Shown here: positions 46,601 through 57,418 of the stretch, piece after piece
Layout of the letters: each line of letters opens with the position of its first letter
How positions within the stretch are numbered: position 1 is the stretch's first letter
Assembly: GCF_001039355.2 (NCBI RefSeq)
Contig: NW_019773513.1
Span: 1,967,876 to 2,031,875, forward strand
Origin: Lingula anatina
Lineage: Eukaryota; Brachiopoda; Lingulata; Lingulida; Lingulidae
Direction of reading: 5' to 3'
Length of the DNA: 64,000 nucleotides
The notes under the pieces: generated by a model
Told to the model about the DNA's origin: nothing
Databases searched by the model: none
Seen by the model: only the letters and a program-made list of their open reading frames with translations
Program-made: the position numbers and the translations under genes

Positions 46601-47683
46601 ATTATTTGGAAAAGATGTGGTCTATCTGTCCAGCGAGTCGCCGAATATTCTAACTGACTTGGATCCTTCCAAAGCTTACATTATTGGTGGACTCATTGAC
46701 CACAATGTACATAAGGTACAAGAATGCCTGGTTCAAGTACTGAATTGGCTCGGTGTGACATCTGATCTTGCCTCCCTCTAAATACTGACTCTTTAAAAGT
46801 CACTTACTATTTGGGATGGCAGGATCAGATGCCATACCAGATTGAAATTAAGTGACATAAATGTAGCACTATGTTTAAAGAGTGAAGTTTTTTCATAGGG
46901 CTCATTTCTAATTTAACTGTTGTTCTACGTAGATAGATCCAACTCCACGGAGACTCTCGATAAATGTAATCAGACAAAGTTCTTTTTTTTTTAAACAATG
47001 TGTTTTCTTTGTTTTAGGGATTGTGCCATAAGTTAGCATGTGAGAAAGGTCTTGAACATGCCCAGCTACCTATCAGTGAGTTCCTGGATATGAAGACAAG
47101 GAAAGTGCTCGCCATCAACCATGGTAATAATAAAGTGCAATTCAGAATGTGTAGTATCAAGAATGTATTACCATGGTAACATTATGGTAATACATTCTTG
47201 GTAGTATCTACACGAGTGTTTTTCAGAAAATTTTGATAGCATTTTTACAAATTTGATCGCTTAGTGAATATCTAATATTTGAGCTTTTTGTGTGAGTGTA
47301 ATACCATTTGTGACCAGTGAATTCTTTTTAGTAGATCATTGTCAATTTTGATTTTTCTTGAACAGTATCCTTTTAAAATGGTAATCATCTGTTGGCTGAC
47401 ACATACATTAAAAATGACTTAATGCTTGGATTTTTCAGTTCATGAGATTTTATTGAGGTACACAGAAAGCCATGATTGGGAAGATGCTTTCTTCAAGGTG
47501 ATCCCCAAAAGAAAAGGAGCAGTGGCCAAGTCAGATGGGCTTACAGAAGACCCTGAGAGCGTAGACAGTAATGCGTCCTCTCTAGAACTTCAGTCAGATA
47601 ATAGTCAATTATTGGGTCAAAATGATGCTGTTGAAAAGCAAAGTAGTTCAAGTAAAGAAGTTTCCAATGAAGTTGACAGTTGA
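43651..47683 (+). CDS. TRMT10A: tRNA (guanine-9-N1) methyltransferase, TRM10 family
   Basis: SPOUT-fold methyltransferase that uses S-adenosylmethionine to make m1G at position 9 of tRNAs. Seven exons: 43651-43994, 45132-45297, 45624-45695, 46172-46243, 46572-46715, 47018-47123, 47439-47683; 382 aa (human about 339 from memory). Residues 1-90 are an Asn/Ser/Thr-rich acidic leader. A Lys/Arg/Glu-rich helix follows ([20 protein letters not shown], then [19 protein letters not shown]), typical of TRM10 proteins for tRNA contact. The SPOUT domain spans about 155-320 with [49 protein letters not shown] (knot region and conserved Asp) and [13 protein letters not shown]...KVLAINHV. The last exon has [20 protein letters not shown], diagnostic of TRMT10A rather than TRMT10B/C, then an acidic Ser-rich tail. 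A polyadenylation signal AATAAA is at 47788-47793. Confidence 0.95.
44320..44541 (+). mobile_element. GATCGATCT-family MITE-like element, copy 2
   Basis: About 222 bp in TRMT10A intron 1. Differs from copy 1 mainly by a short CCCGTGG insertion near the left end, a GCTA insertion and a few substitutions. Confidence 0.88.
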
Positions 47684-47787
47684 TATACTTGAGAATTAGA
47701 TGTTTTTAGAGATTGCTATTTCTCACCTAACACAATATAGACGCTCTTAACATAAACTTGTCCAACTACCTTCAAAGACATTCTATA

Positions 47788-47793
47788 AATAAA
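47788..47793 (+). terminator. TRMT10A polyadenylation signal
   Basis: AATAAA 105 nt after the TGA, in an AT-rich context followed by a T-rich stretch. It is the first canonical signal downstream of the stop codon. Confidence 0.6.
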
Positions 47794-50357
47794 GTTTTTT
47801 CGGAAAACATGATATAGTTGTTATGAATGCACATAGTTGGTAATGATACACAAAATGTGTCTTTAATGTGCACTGGTGGTGCTGGATGTGGGGTTATAAG
47901 TGCATGCCTTTTAGGAATTCAGCAACTCAAAATAAGTAGAAATAATTCAACAAATTCTCTCTTTGTACTGCTCTATGGTACTCCCTCCAGGGCCAGACAT
48001 CTAAGCCGCTTAAGTTGATTGCAATTTAGCGATAATCCCCTCTGAGATAGATAGATCCACAGTTATTATGATAGGGGTTGGGAATGGTCCCTTAAACCAG
48101 AAAGAAAAAATAAAACAATATTCCTCACTCATCATGCACTTCCTTGTCCCTGCGGGGGGGACAGTCATTAAATCTCGGCTCCATTGGGACGACACATGGG
48201 GAGGCTTGTGAGAGGCGGAGAGACTATTAAAAGATTAGGCGGTTTTTCTTTCATGTACGTCCACCATATTTAGTCCCCAGGATTTGTAAGGCCTGGCTCA
48301 ACTCGTTGTGAATGCGATCATAAAGGCCTGTGAGTTAGGGTGTGTTCATATAAAACTTTTGTACTAGTTGTTTTTAGAACTAACTCTGTAGGGACACTTG
48401 CTGAGTGCAATCAGCTAAACATTATGACATCTTGTTCCCAACATACTTGTATAATCACCAGCTTATCAGTATTCAGCTTCAGGTGTCATTCAGTTCATCG
48501 AGAGTCCCTGCAGAGTTGGGTCAATCCACGTAGGCCAGTGGTGTCTATGGGAATTGGGCATAAGTGAAATGGGAAAAGGAATAATAGAGTCATAAATATG
48601 TTTTATATATCCCTTTTTTTTTGCAAAACAAAATACAAAAAAAAGATACAGTGAGGAAAAGTTTATTCCATATAAAGTCATTTATCATATATCACAATAT
48701 GGATAGATACACAGTACACTTATATCACACAATCTAATTGAGCAATGAACAGGTACAGGTGTGAAAGAAAATTATGACACTTGGCATATGCAAAGACTGC
48801 TAGCATCTTGAAACCCCTGCACCTAGATTGCAGAACTTATGCAGTAAACAAAATAAGGTAAGCATTGCATTCACAGTCTTGTAAAATTCTAAATTAATTT
48901 AATGTTTGCTTTGAAATGATTTTCTGAAAGAGAGAGCAAGCATAAATGGATGAATTTTTCTTTAATTTTCTTTTTCCTCCATAAATAAAACATGCATTTT
49001 ATAATTCACATTAGTAATACAATGTTACTGATTTTCTTATCATTCAACTAAAAAATGATCAATATTAAAATTTTGACATTAAAATGTGAGTTTCTAATTT
49101 TGATTTTCAGTTTTTAATGTTTAAATTGTGCAGTGCATTCTTTCTATCTACTTATAAGCATATTTAAGCCAGAAGTAACACACACAGTCACAGAACCAAA
49201 TAAGCAAGGTTATTTTTTCACATGAAGGTCACCTGAACATTATATTATGCAGACGTAATATACAAAATAAGTTTACAAAATAGAAACCTGGGAACCTCAG
49301 CATGACACTTCCAAATACAGAACTGGATATTTCATCCCACACTGTTAGCTTTGCAGGGGTCATTTTCTTGCAAAATGACTAAAGACTGAAAGTCAAGTGT
49401 TATCTTTAAGATAAAAATATTTGGCTGTCTTTGACCCTGCTTACCTACAACTGCCTTTTGCAGATTGATAGCAGGAGGTTAGTAGAATAAGGAAGTCCAT
49501 ACAAAGATTGAAATATGTTCACTTGACATGTTAACACATCAAACATAAAAGGCGCAGACTTCAGTTTTAATAACAATAACAACATCTAAAATAATCGAAT
49601 CATTTCTATTCAAAATTGTTGTTCAGTTTCTCTTTTTCTGCAAAGTTGTTATTTAATTCCATAGTTCATGTCTTTTCACAAAGACATTTAGGCACATCTG
49701 ATAATATTTGTCAAAATTTCAGCTACCAAAATTTAGCCTTTATAAAAGAGAAAATTAAGTTCTGAAGTCCATAGGTGTAAAAGTATTATTACATATTATG
49801 CTTTTAGTTAAGGAGCAAATTTGGTTATTTGAACTTCATTCTTTTTACTTTATGACATGAAAAGAGTCACTACCCTCTGTTTGAGGAGAGTCCCCACCAT
49901 GGATGCCATAGAAACATGGGTGGAAGAAACGGTATCACATGTTGCTCTTAATCAAGAGATTCTGGGTGGTACTCCCAGTATCTATATAATTAATAATACC
50001 TTCAAACTGCAAAATTGTAGCAAGAGGTCCACTGGACTTGCCTCATTTGTGTACAATTTCTGATGGAAGCATCCAGCCTTCATAAATAAAAAGAAGGTCG
50101 AGTGGAAAACTTGTTCAACAAAACATTCCACGAAAAATGATATTGGTTCAAAAAGATCTATCAATATCACAATTAAGAAATGACGGAAGGTTGAATGGAT
50201 GACAAACGTGGTGAACCTCCTTTAAGAAGTATTTATAAATTACTATGAATGCTGTTCCCCTCCACTAAAAAAATTATATGTTGGATAGTACACATATTTC
50301 TTCTTTTCTCAACCTATGTTTGCAGTTTGCTTAAATATTTTAATACTCTGAATGGTT
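47794..50357. other. TRMT10A-TBATA convergent intergenic / 3' UTR region
   Basis: Between the tail-to-tail genes. A transposon fragment lies at about 48180-48282, with a second inverted-repeat fragment at about 48372-48545. On the minus strand a TTTATT (AATAAA in reverse) at 48660-48665 could end a long TBATA 3' UTR, but a shorter UTR is equally possible. No coding sequence is recognisable. Confidence 0.5.
48180..48282 (+). mobile_element. partial copy of the 12724-13021 foldback family
   Basis: Shares GAGGCGGAGAGAC and a right arm TTTCATGTAGGTCC-type end (here CTTTCATGTACGTCCACCAT) with 12724-13021. The matching left arm is not evident, so this is probably truncated. Confidence 0.6.
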
Positions 50358-53300
50358 TCAAGGTATAGACTTCTCCTGCTGCCATGCCTGTTCCTGCTCT
50401 AACAAAATGGACCTAATTTTTGCCGCTTTCTCTGCTGCTGCCTGTGCCTCATCTTTTGTTGGAGTGGTGTAACGGAGCTTAGGACTGTCCTTCCTTGGGC
50501 TCCTTGGAGTGGCCACCTTGACAGGTGATTTGGGGATGGGGGGCATCGCTTCACGTGGAGATTCCTTCCTTGGGGATTTTCTTGGAGAATTCTTCACTCG
50601 GAATACAGGAGAAACAACTTCTGTAAATTTAAAAAAGAGATGTAGTTAAGCATAAGGATAACCCAACTCACTCATTAAAAGGTAATATGCACTATTCACA
50701 AAGCAGAGCAACTGCCAATTCAAGTTGTTTTCAAGATTTAGAGAGAATTTGTAATGGCAACTGGCCCACTGTAAACCAAACAGTGCAGCACATCATTATT
50801 TCACTGATGGTTATGTCTGTCTGGGGACTTATTCAACTAACCCTGAGTGAATGTTGGCTTCTTAAAATGAGTTTTAACAAAGGGGTAACAGTACCAGATC
50901 CAGTGCATGTCAACTTCTTCATAATTTTATTTCCACGTGTGCATGAGCTCTAACTGATGACAACTGCCTATATGTACAGATATGGAGATCTGAAAATGAA
51001 AAAGCTGGCATGCATCAGATTTGAGGCTCAGGTTAAATGGAAGTAAATCTTTACCTTCGCCTCCTTTCTGGTTGATCTCTGGAAGAAATGCAGGTGCTTT
51101 CTTGGCCTCCCTCTCTGGTGTCCATGAATACCGAGCTGTCCAGTTCCTGTCCTGGCTACCTGCAGCATCAATGTCCCCTGCTAGACTGTGCTCCTCCACA
51201 GGTTTGTCACCTTCTAGGTTTAGTCTGGAAGAAAAAGATACGAACTTGTGAATCTCTCTCTTTTAGGTATCAGATACATGTTGTATTTGAATGCATGGTT
51301 TTATGCATGGTTTTATATTGTTCATGTATTACGTATACTGCCAACATCATATTATAACACACATTTTGATATATCCTGCTTTCTTCTTCGTCCTCCCTCC
51401 CTCCCAAGTTCTTTAATATGGGAAAAATGGGAAAAACAACTTTCCACGCCCACAAATCTCCATCCAGTTTCTCCAACTCACCTATTAATAATTTGAGCTG
51501 ATCCTTCTAATGAGGCCCCAGTCTGTGTGGCCTCGGTGATTCCCAACATGGCCGTCTGTACCCTCTCCACGGAGGCTGTGGCAATTCTGTCCATGGCTGT
51601 TCCCACTCTGCTAGGCTCTACGTACTCCTGGGGATTGCCTGCTTTGTTGTAGTACTCTTCCCGCGATGTGATAGCAGCTCTTATCATATCTAACACCAAG
51701 GCTTTTTCTGTGGAAGAACAGAGAGTCATAAGATATAATATTATGTTAAAGAGGAAATGGAGCTATTTTCAAATTCATGTTTTTTAAAAGTTAAAAAATT
51801 GTCTAAATAAGGAAATGGATATTTGATTCTGGGAGACCGTAGACTTCAAATGGAATGAAATAGGGCAAATCTTAAACCCTGTGTACCGGTAACAGCAGAT
51901 AAACTACATGCAATGTGTATCATTGTGTCATTTAGACATTATCCCAATTGACTGGCAAACAGTATGTGTGTGTGTGCATGTCTGGAGATACAACATGAGG
52001 ATTCTACTTAAATAACAACATTGTGATATACTGAATGGTCCATGTATGTCTGTGGGGTTTTGGGAAGATAAATCATATATTTCCAATGTTTTTACCCTCA
52101 ATAAATAATTTTCAATAAATAAGTAAATAGATGTACCTCTTTCTCCTGAAGATACCAGCCATGCCTGTACAGCATTGGGATCATCAGTCTGCAGAATCTG
52201 AGCCAACATTTGGAATACCTGGAGAGAGAGAGAGAGGAGAAAAAAACTTTAAGTACACTGCAGGATGTTCTTCTCCCTCCGTGTCACTCTTCCCATCTGT
52301 TCTTACCAACCAATTGTTCTGTAACATGTACCTGTCCTTTATCTGTCACTCACTATAGATGACAAACCCCAACTTTTAAGATTACTGTTATACACTTTTG
52401 GATGTAATGTGGTTTTGAACAGAAGTAGCATATTATTCGAATACTCATGTGCGTAGTATCGGCAAGTTCTTCAACTATTTCAGGCAATAGGAAGTGATTT
52501 CCATTAAACTAATATTTCCACAACCATAAAAAAGAGCAATATGCCCTATTAATTAATATCTTTAGCTAATGCTAAAATCTGTCAATAATCAAACCCAAGA
52601 TTCAGTTAGGAACAGTGTGAATAAAAATAGTTATTTTGGTTGTATAAGTTTTAAAATTAAATAGAAAAAGTTGGGTCATCACACATTATTCTATAGCATG
52701 TAAATTTGAATCATAGATATGATTATGACAGAAACAAACCATCAATCATGAATATTTTCACATCTGTCATTTTTATTTTCAAAAAGCTTTTGAAAAGTAT
52801 TCTAAGATTGTTCAAAGTTTTTTTTCCATTTGGAATCAATAATAAGCTGCTGCCTTGATACAACCCTAATCCCAAGTTCCCAAGGTATATATGTTCAAAT
52901 GCTGTAGATGTTATTAAATATTAGTTGTTCAGCTATGCTTCTACGTGTGGTCTTATGTCAATTTATTTTCCATTATAACACTGTTCATCTGTACCGTGAA
53001 TCAATAAGAGTAAACATGGAGAGTTTGCACACTGTTGCCATTTTGTGCTTGAAATCACTTTGTCATCTATTTGAATGAGTGATTTGACTACTGCTGGCTT
53101 AATGTGTTTTATCACAGGCCCAGTTCACAATATTCTTTGGAATTAATTGTGAGCCCGATAATCAAACATGCCATGTTAACAATAAAAAGTATAATAGAAA
53201 CCAGAATTTATTTGGCATGATATTGCAGGGGGTATTTTGTTTTATTCTATGTTGATGGATTCTAGGAGAGTTTAACAGGCAATTGAATTTCTTTAAAACT

Positions 53301-53693
53301 TTAAACTTGAATATCTACACAAAGTGCTTCCAACTCATTTGGCTTATTTTTTTTCTAGAAAATTAGTTTTGAAAATACTTTTGTAAACCAACATAATACC
53401 AGTTTTTTTCTCATTTGAATTTTTATTAACTTAACTCAAACCTTATGGACTGTTCACATGAATTTTGTCGATCCAGCTAATGCACACCGACACTCCTCCT
53501 GGTGTTGAGTAGAAGATAGAAAAGCTGGTGATTATATGACTCCATTGGAAACAAGAGGTGTGTTAGTGGGTTCATCTGATTGCATTCAGCAAGAGTCCCT
53601 GTAGAGTGCATATTATCTATATCGACAAAATTAATTGTGAACGGTCCCTTAGACTTTCAACAACAATTCAAGATTTTAAATTAAAACTAGAAT

Positions 53694-53749
<56 letters not shown>

Positions 53750-56700
53750 TTATTCAATTCACTGTGACTTACCATAGTTTCCATGTCTGGTTCAGGTGCA
53801 ATATGTTCATACTGACTGAAGAATTGCTGCCTCTTGTTCTGTCTTGAGCCTTGTCTTGTCATTGCACGGGATGGGGGAGGGATAAGGCGACCAGTTTCAC
53901 TGGAGTACTGTGTCTTGGGTCGTGTCATCTCTTCCACTTTCTTCTCCTCTGGTTTCAGCCTCCTGTCCTCTGATGGGTTATACTGGGCTAATTCCGTCAG
54001 CATCTTAAGCTCGTCCCTCCAGGCCTCTGTCTGGGGTACTAAAACCAAATATTATGTCATATCTCTTTAACATGTTTTTACTATTAAGATACATCATTTG
54101 ATGTGCTATTAATCAAAATTGTACTTAAAAAAAGAAAGAAAGAAAGAAAGGATGATTTGTTTAACAATAGCAAAATCAAATTTTAAGAATATTTTCTACA
54201 GGCAATCAATCAATCAATGAAATAAGTTGAATGAAAAATAATTTTAAAAAAGCTGTGTACAGGTTAATGAAGAGGAGTGCTTTTCTTCATCCATATTTAC
54301 ATGCCTCTATAAAGATAAAAATCAGACATACAAAAAAAAAATGAAATAGCTTTGAAATAATGGTGACATATATCATACCACTACAATCATTATATTAAAA
54401 AATATGGACTTTGGTTTTAAAAAAGCATAAGGACTTCCATTTCAAAGTTTGCATTTATGATGGGATTTCCAACAAACAAAGCAAAAGTGTCAGATTACAA
54501 GTATCAAAGTATTCTCAAACAATTATCACACCTGTTCATGGCTCTAATTGAAATAATCTAAACAGTGTGCTCTTTGAAAACAATGTTTATGTAATATTAT
54601 GTGACTTCACTACATTTGGTATCAAATTTACAATGATTGTTCTCAATGAAAGAATAATCTCTATTCCAAAAATATTATTTCTTTATTTTAGGGTTAGCCA
54701 AGTTAAAATTCAGCATTTGATTCAATGAGGCACACACATATGGTTTCATGTTGCTTTTAACCTGCCAACAAACAAATCAGTTTGTTTATTTGATCTCAAT
54801 TCCTTCAATCAAATAGCCAGTGCCCTTACAATAATTATGCTTCATTTACTCTTATTCATTTCAGGTGGACATCGTATAAGTGCATAGAATATATTTCAAA
54901 CCTCTTTTGAAGATGAAAAGTTACTATGGCCTCATAATATTTGACAATCATAGCAAGGTTTTGTTGTGTATTCTTCTTAAAGATGTAACAACAATAATTA
55001 GTCAGCTTGAGATAACATTTTCTCAAAACTGCTTTCATGGCTGAAATTTATATCTAAAGTTCAGTCATGATTTTTTTCACTTATTCTAGCTTCAAGCCAA
55101 AAGGCCCATCAACTGCCTCTTACCCCCACATACTTTATACAATAACCTTCAAATGGAGTAATAAAAAAAAAAAATTATCAAATAATATAAAACTTACCCA
55201 TTCCTACTTTTGGGACAGCCTTTTCTCTAAAGGGGTAACTGTTTAGTCCAGTAAAGTGTTGGAGGCCTGTGATGGTGTTGATAGGGTGAAGAGTTGAGTT
55301 CACGTTAATTGCATTCACTGGGAGAGTCACCCCTAGGCCTCGCTGCATACTCTTTGCATCATTGTAAGAGTTGGGTGAATTGTAGAAGAGAGAATATCTG
55401 GGGCTGGCAAAGAAACCATCATCATTCACTGAACAGATTGGCATATCTAGTAAACCTGTAAAAAAAATGAAATTCATATGTACATTAAAATGAAAGAAAA
55501 CCTTTGACCACGTGAATTTTATTATGCAATTAACCCCCCACCCCCCTCAAAAAAAAAAAAAAAAATTCAAATTACAGATGAAAAAAATGGAAATAACTTG
55601 TCATGGACATAGTTACTCTTTGGGAATATAAAAAGAAGCAATTCTCTTTTTGGTGAAGGACTTAGGCTTACTGACAAATTTCCTTTATTATCCCCAATTT
55701 GATTCCTTACAATTTTTTTTGTGTCACATACAATAATCAAGTTTAAAAATCAGCTCATTCATTTTTTAAACACAATCAGAGTGTATCACACAAAAGGTCT
55801 GAGGTTAGGTGTGGCTTGGGCAGCTCGTTGCTAAGCAGATAGCCTCCATAGAGACCAGATCAAATGACACATTAAGCCTCACATGTTTTCTAAGAGATTT
55901 GCCTTTCTATAACTTATTAAGTTTGTAAGATAAAATGCCTGGGTTTGAATTCTATTCCATTTTCACATTTAAGTTCTTCTCATAAAAAACTGCCACTCAG
56001 CCCTTATTTATGAGAAATCTCTTTAGAGTTGCTATTTACTTCTTTTAACATAAGTGTTCTCTGTTGAAGGGCTAATGCTTCCTTTTGTTGGGGAAATATT
56101 ATTACTGTATTAATAAGGAGAATCTCAAGGGTCTAAAAGCACAGGTGAAACGGTCAGAGGTATTATTTACACTTAAAGCAGGTGCTTATTGTGCAGGTAC
56201 AAAGGACAACTGCCCATTTAGCCCACTACATATTTTTCTTACATTAATCTAAAGGATAAATAGACTGGCTGCTCCTGTGTACATAGTCTTATATTGAATC
56301 AATGAATTATTTACCATACTTTCTTTCTAATGCTCTTCAAGAAGTGTCATAATAAAAAGCCCCTGTTACATCACAAATGTCGGTCCATGTCACAAGGATC
56401 AGGAATAGTAAATAGAATGTTGATTTTGCAGAATTCAACCAAATAGAAATTGTTATTTTAGTCAGGACTTAGAAGTTTCTATTTACCCGTTTGTCACCCA
56501 AGTTAAAATTACTCAGCTACTTGAGATGTTTGGCGAGGCCTCCGCAAACAGCGTCAAATTTATCTCAAAGTGCAGCGTGTAAAATGCTTGGAGGTAAAGC
56601 ACATATTTGATTATCTTACATCTTTCAATCGTCAAGGCAACAGTTACTTTTCTCAACAGAAGGCACCTTATAGATTATCATAATAAGGGATATTAAGGCT

Positions 56701-57418
56701 ATAAGGCTAATACTTCATGATTTGGAATAATCAAATCTGATAAACAAATATATGTCTCCCAATTGAACTTAGAATGGAATTAGGATAAGATTTCTTTTCT
56801 AAACAACAGCATGACAACAACAGAATTTGTCTGGCTGACTTAATAAAATCTTAAGTAAAGGAATTGCAAGGTCAATTTGTTTACATTTATAATTTGGCCT
56901 ATTAGGCTAAACTGAGAAATTGCTTTGAACTGGTTATAACATTTAAATAAGTCTAGTTTTCTGATCATGAATAATTACTCTGCTAAAAACAAGCATTTAA
57001 CAATAATAACTGTGGGACTTAATCATTCACGTTTCCATGGTCTACGTCAACTCAAACATTAAGTACTAATTACGCACTAAAATTATGACTCATTAAATAT
57101 TTAGATGAAAAATAAAACTAAACAACCTACAGAAAAAATTAGTTCTCTTAATGAGGCAAGTAATTCAGAATATAATCCCAACAGATAAAGGCAACAGCTG
57201 GGCTTAAGTGTCTCACCTTTCAAGTGTCTCACTCGCCGTGGGTGTGGATTATGTCTGGTGAAGAAAGAATTGTGGCTGAGCTGGCCAAAGCGATAGCCGC
57301 TCTGGGTGGCTGGACGTTTATGCTGCTTGTCTGCATGCTGAAATGCTCCTTCTTGTTGTGTTTTTGGACGCACATGCAATGGCGTATTTGAAGGTCGAAA
57401 GACCTCAGTTGTAGCCAT
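50358..57418 (-). CDS. TBATA: TBATA / SPATIAL-family protein
   Basis: Seven coding exons (minus): 57418-57217, 55455-55198, 54038-53773, 52218-52137, 51707-51482, 51224-51055, 50620-50358; 488 aa. The ATG is one base after a strong acceptor (TTTTTCTTCCAG), so a non-coding exon lies upstream. Family marks: YRFGQLSHNSFFTRHNPHP (residues 42-60, family FGxLSHxSFFxRHxPHP), LLDMPICSVNDD, and TEAWRDELKMLTELA with QYSSETGRLIPPPSRA in exon 3, which align with human TBATA in the same order. Exon 4 (LAQILQTDDPNAVQAWLVSS) matches the family's late helical block. The C-terminal exon (402-488) is basic with repeated SPRK/SPVK-type motifs and ends in a Glu/Gln-rich helix. Vertebrate TBATA is expressed in thymus, brain and testis and is poorly understood. 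By family and position the gene may equally be orthologous to human C4orf17, which I recall as a member of the same family. Confidence 0.88.
53446..53650. mobile_element. foldback element with diverged inverted termini
   Basis: The left end (GGACTGTTCACATG...AATTTTGTCGAT) is inverted at the right end (ATCGACAAAATTAATTGTGAACGGTCC). About 205 bp, in TBATA intron 3, next to an (AT)n run. Confidence 0.7.
53696..53746. repeat. (AT)n microsatellite
   Basis: About 25 AT units, 26 bp past the TBATA exon 3 donor in the TBATA sense. Confidence 0.97.

Noticed and set aside
51021-51496. Plus-strand frames across TBATA exon 6
   Set aside because: Antisense shadows of a spliced minus-strand exon that continues the TBATA frame.
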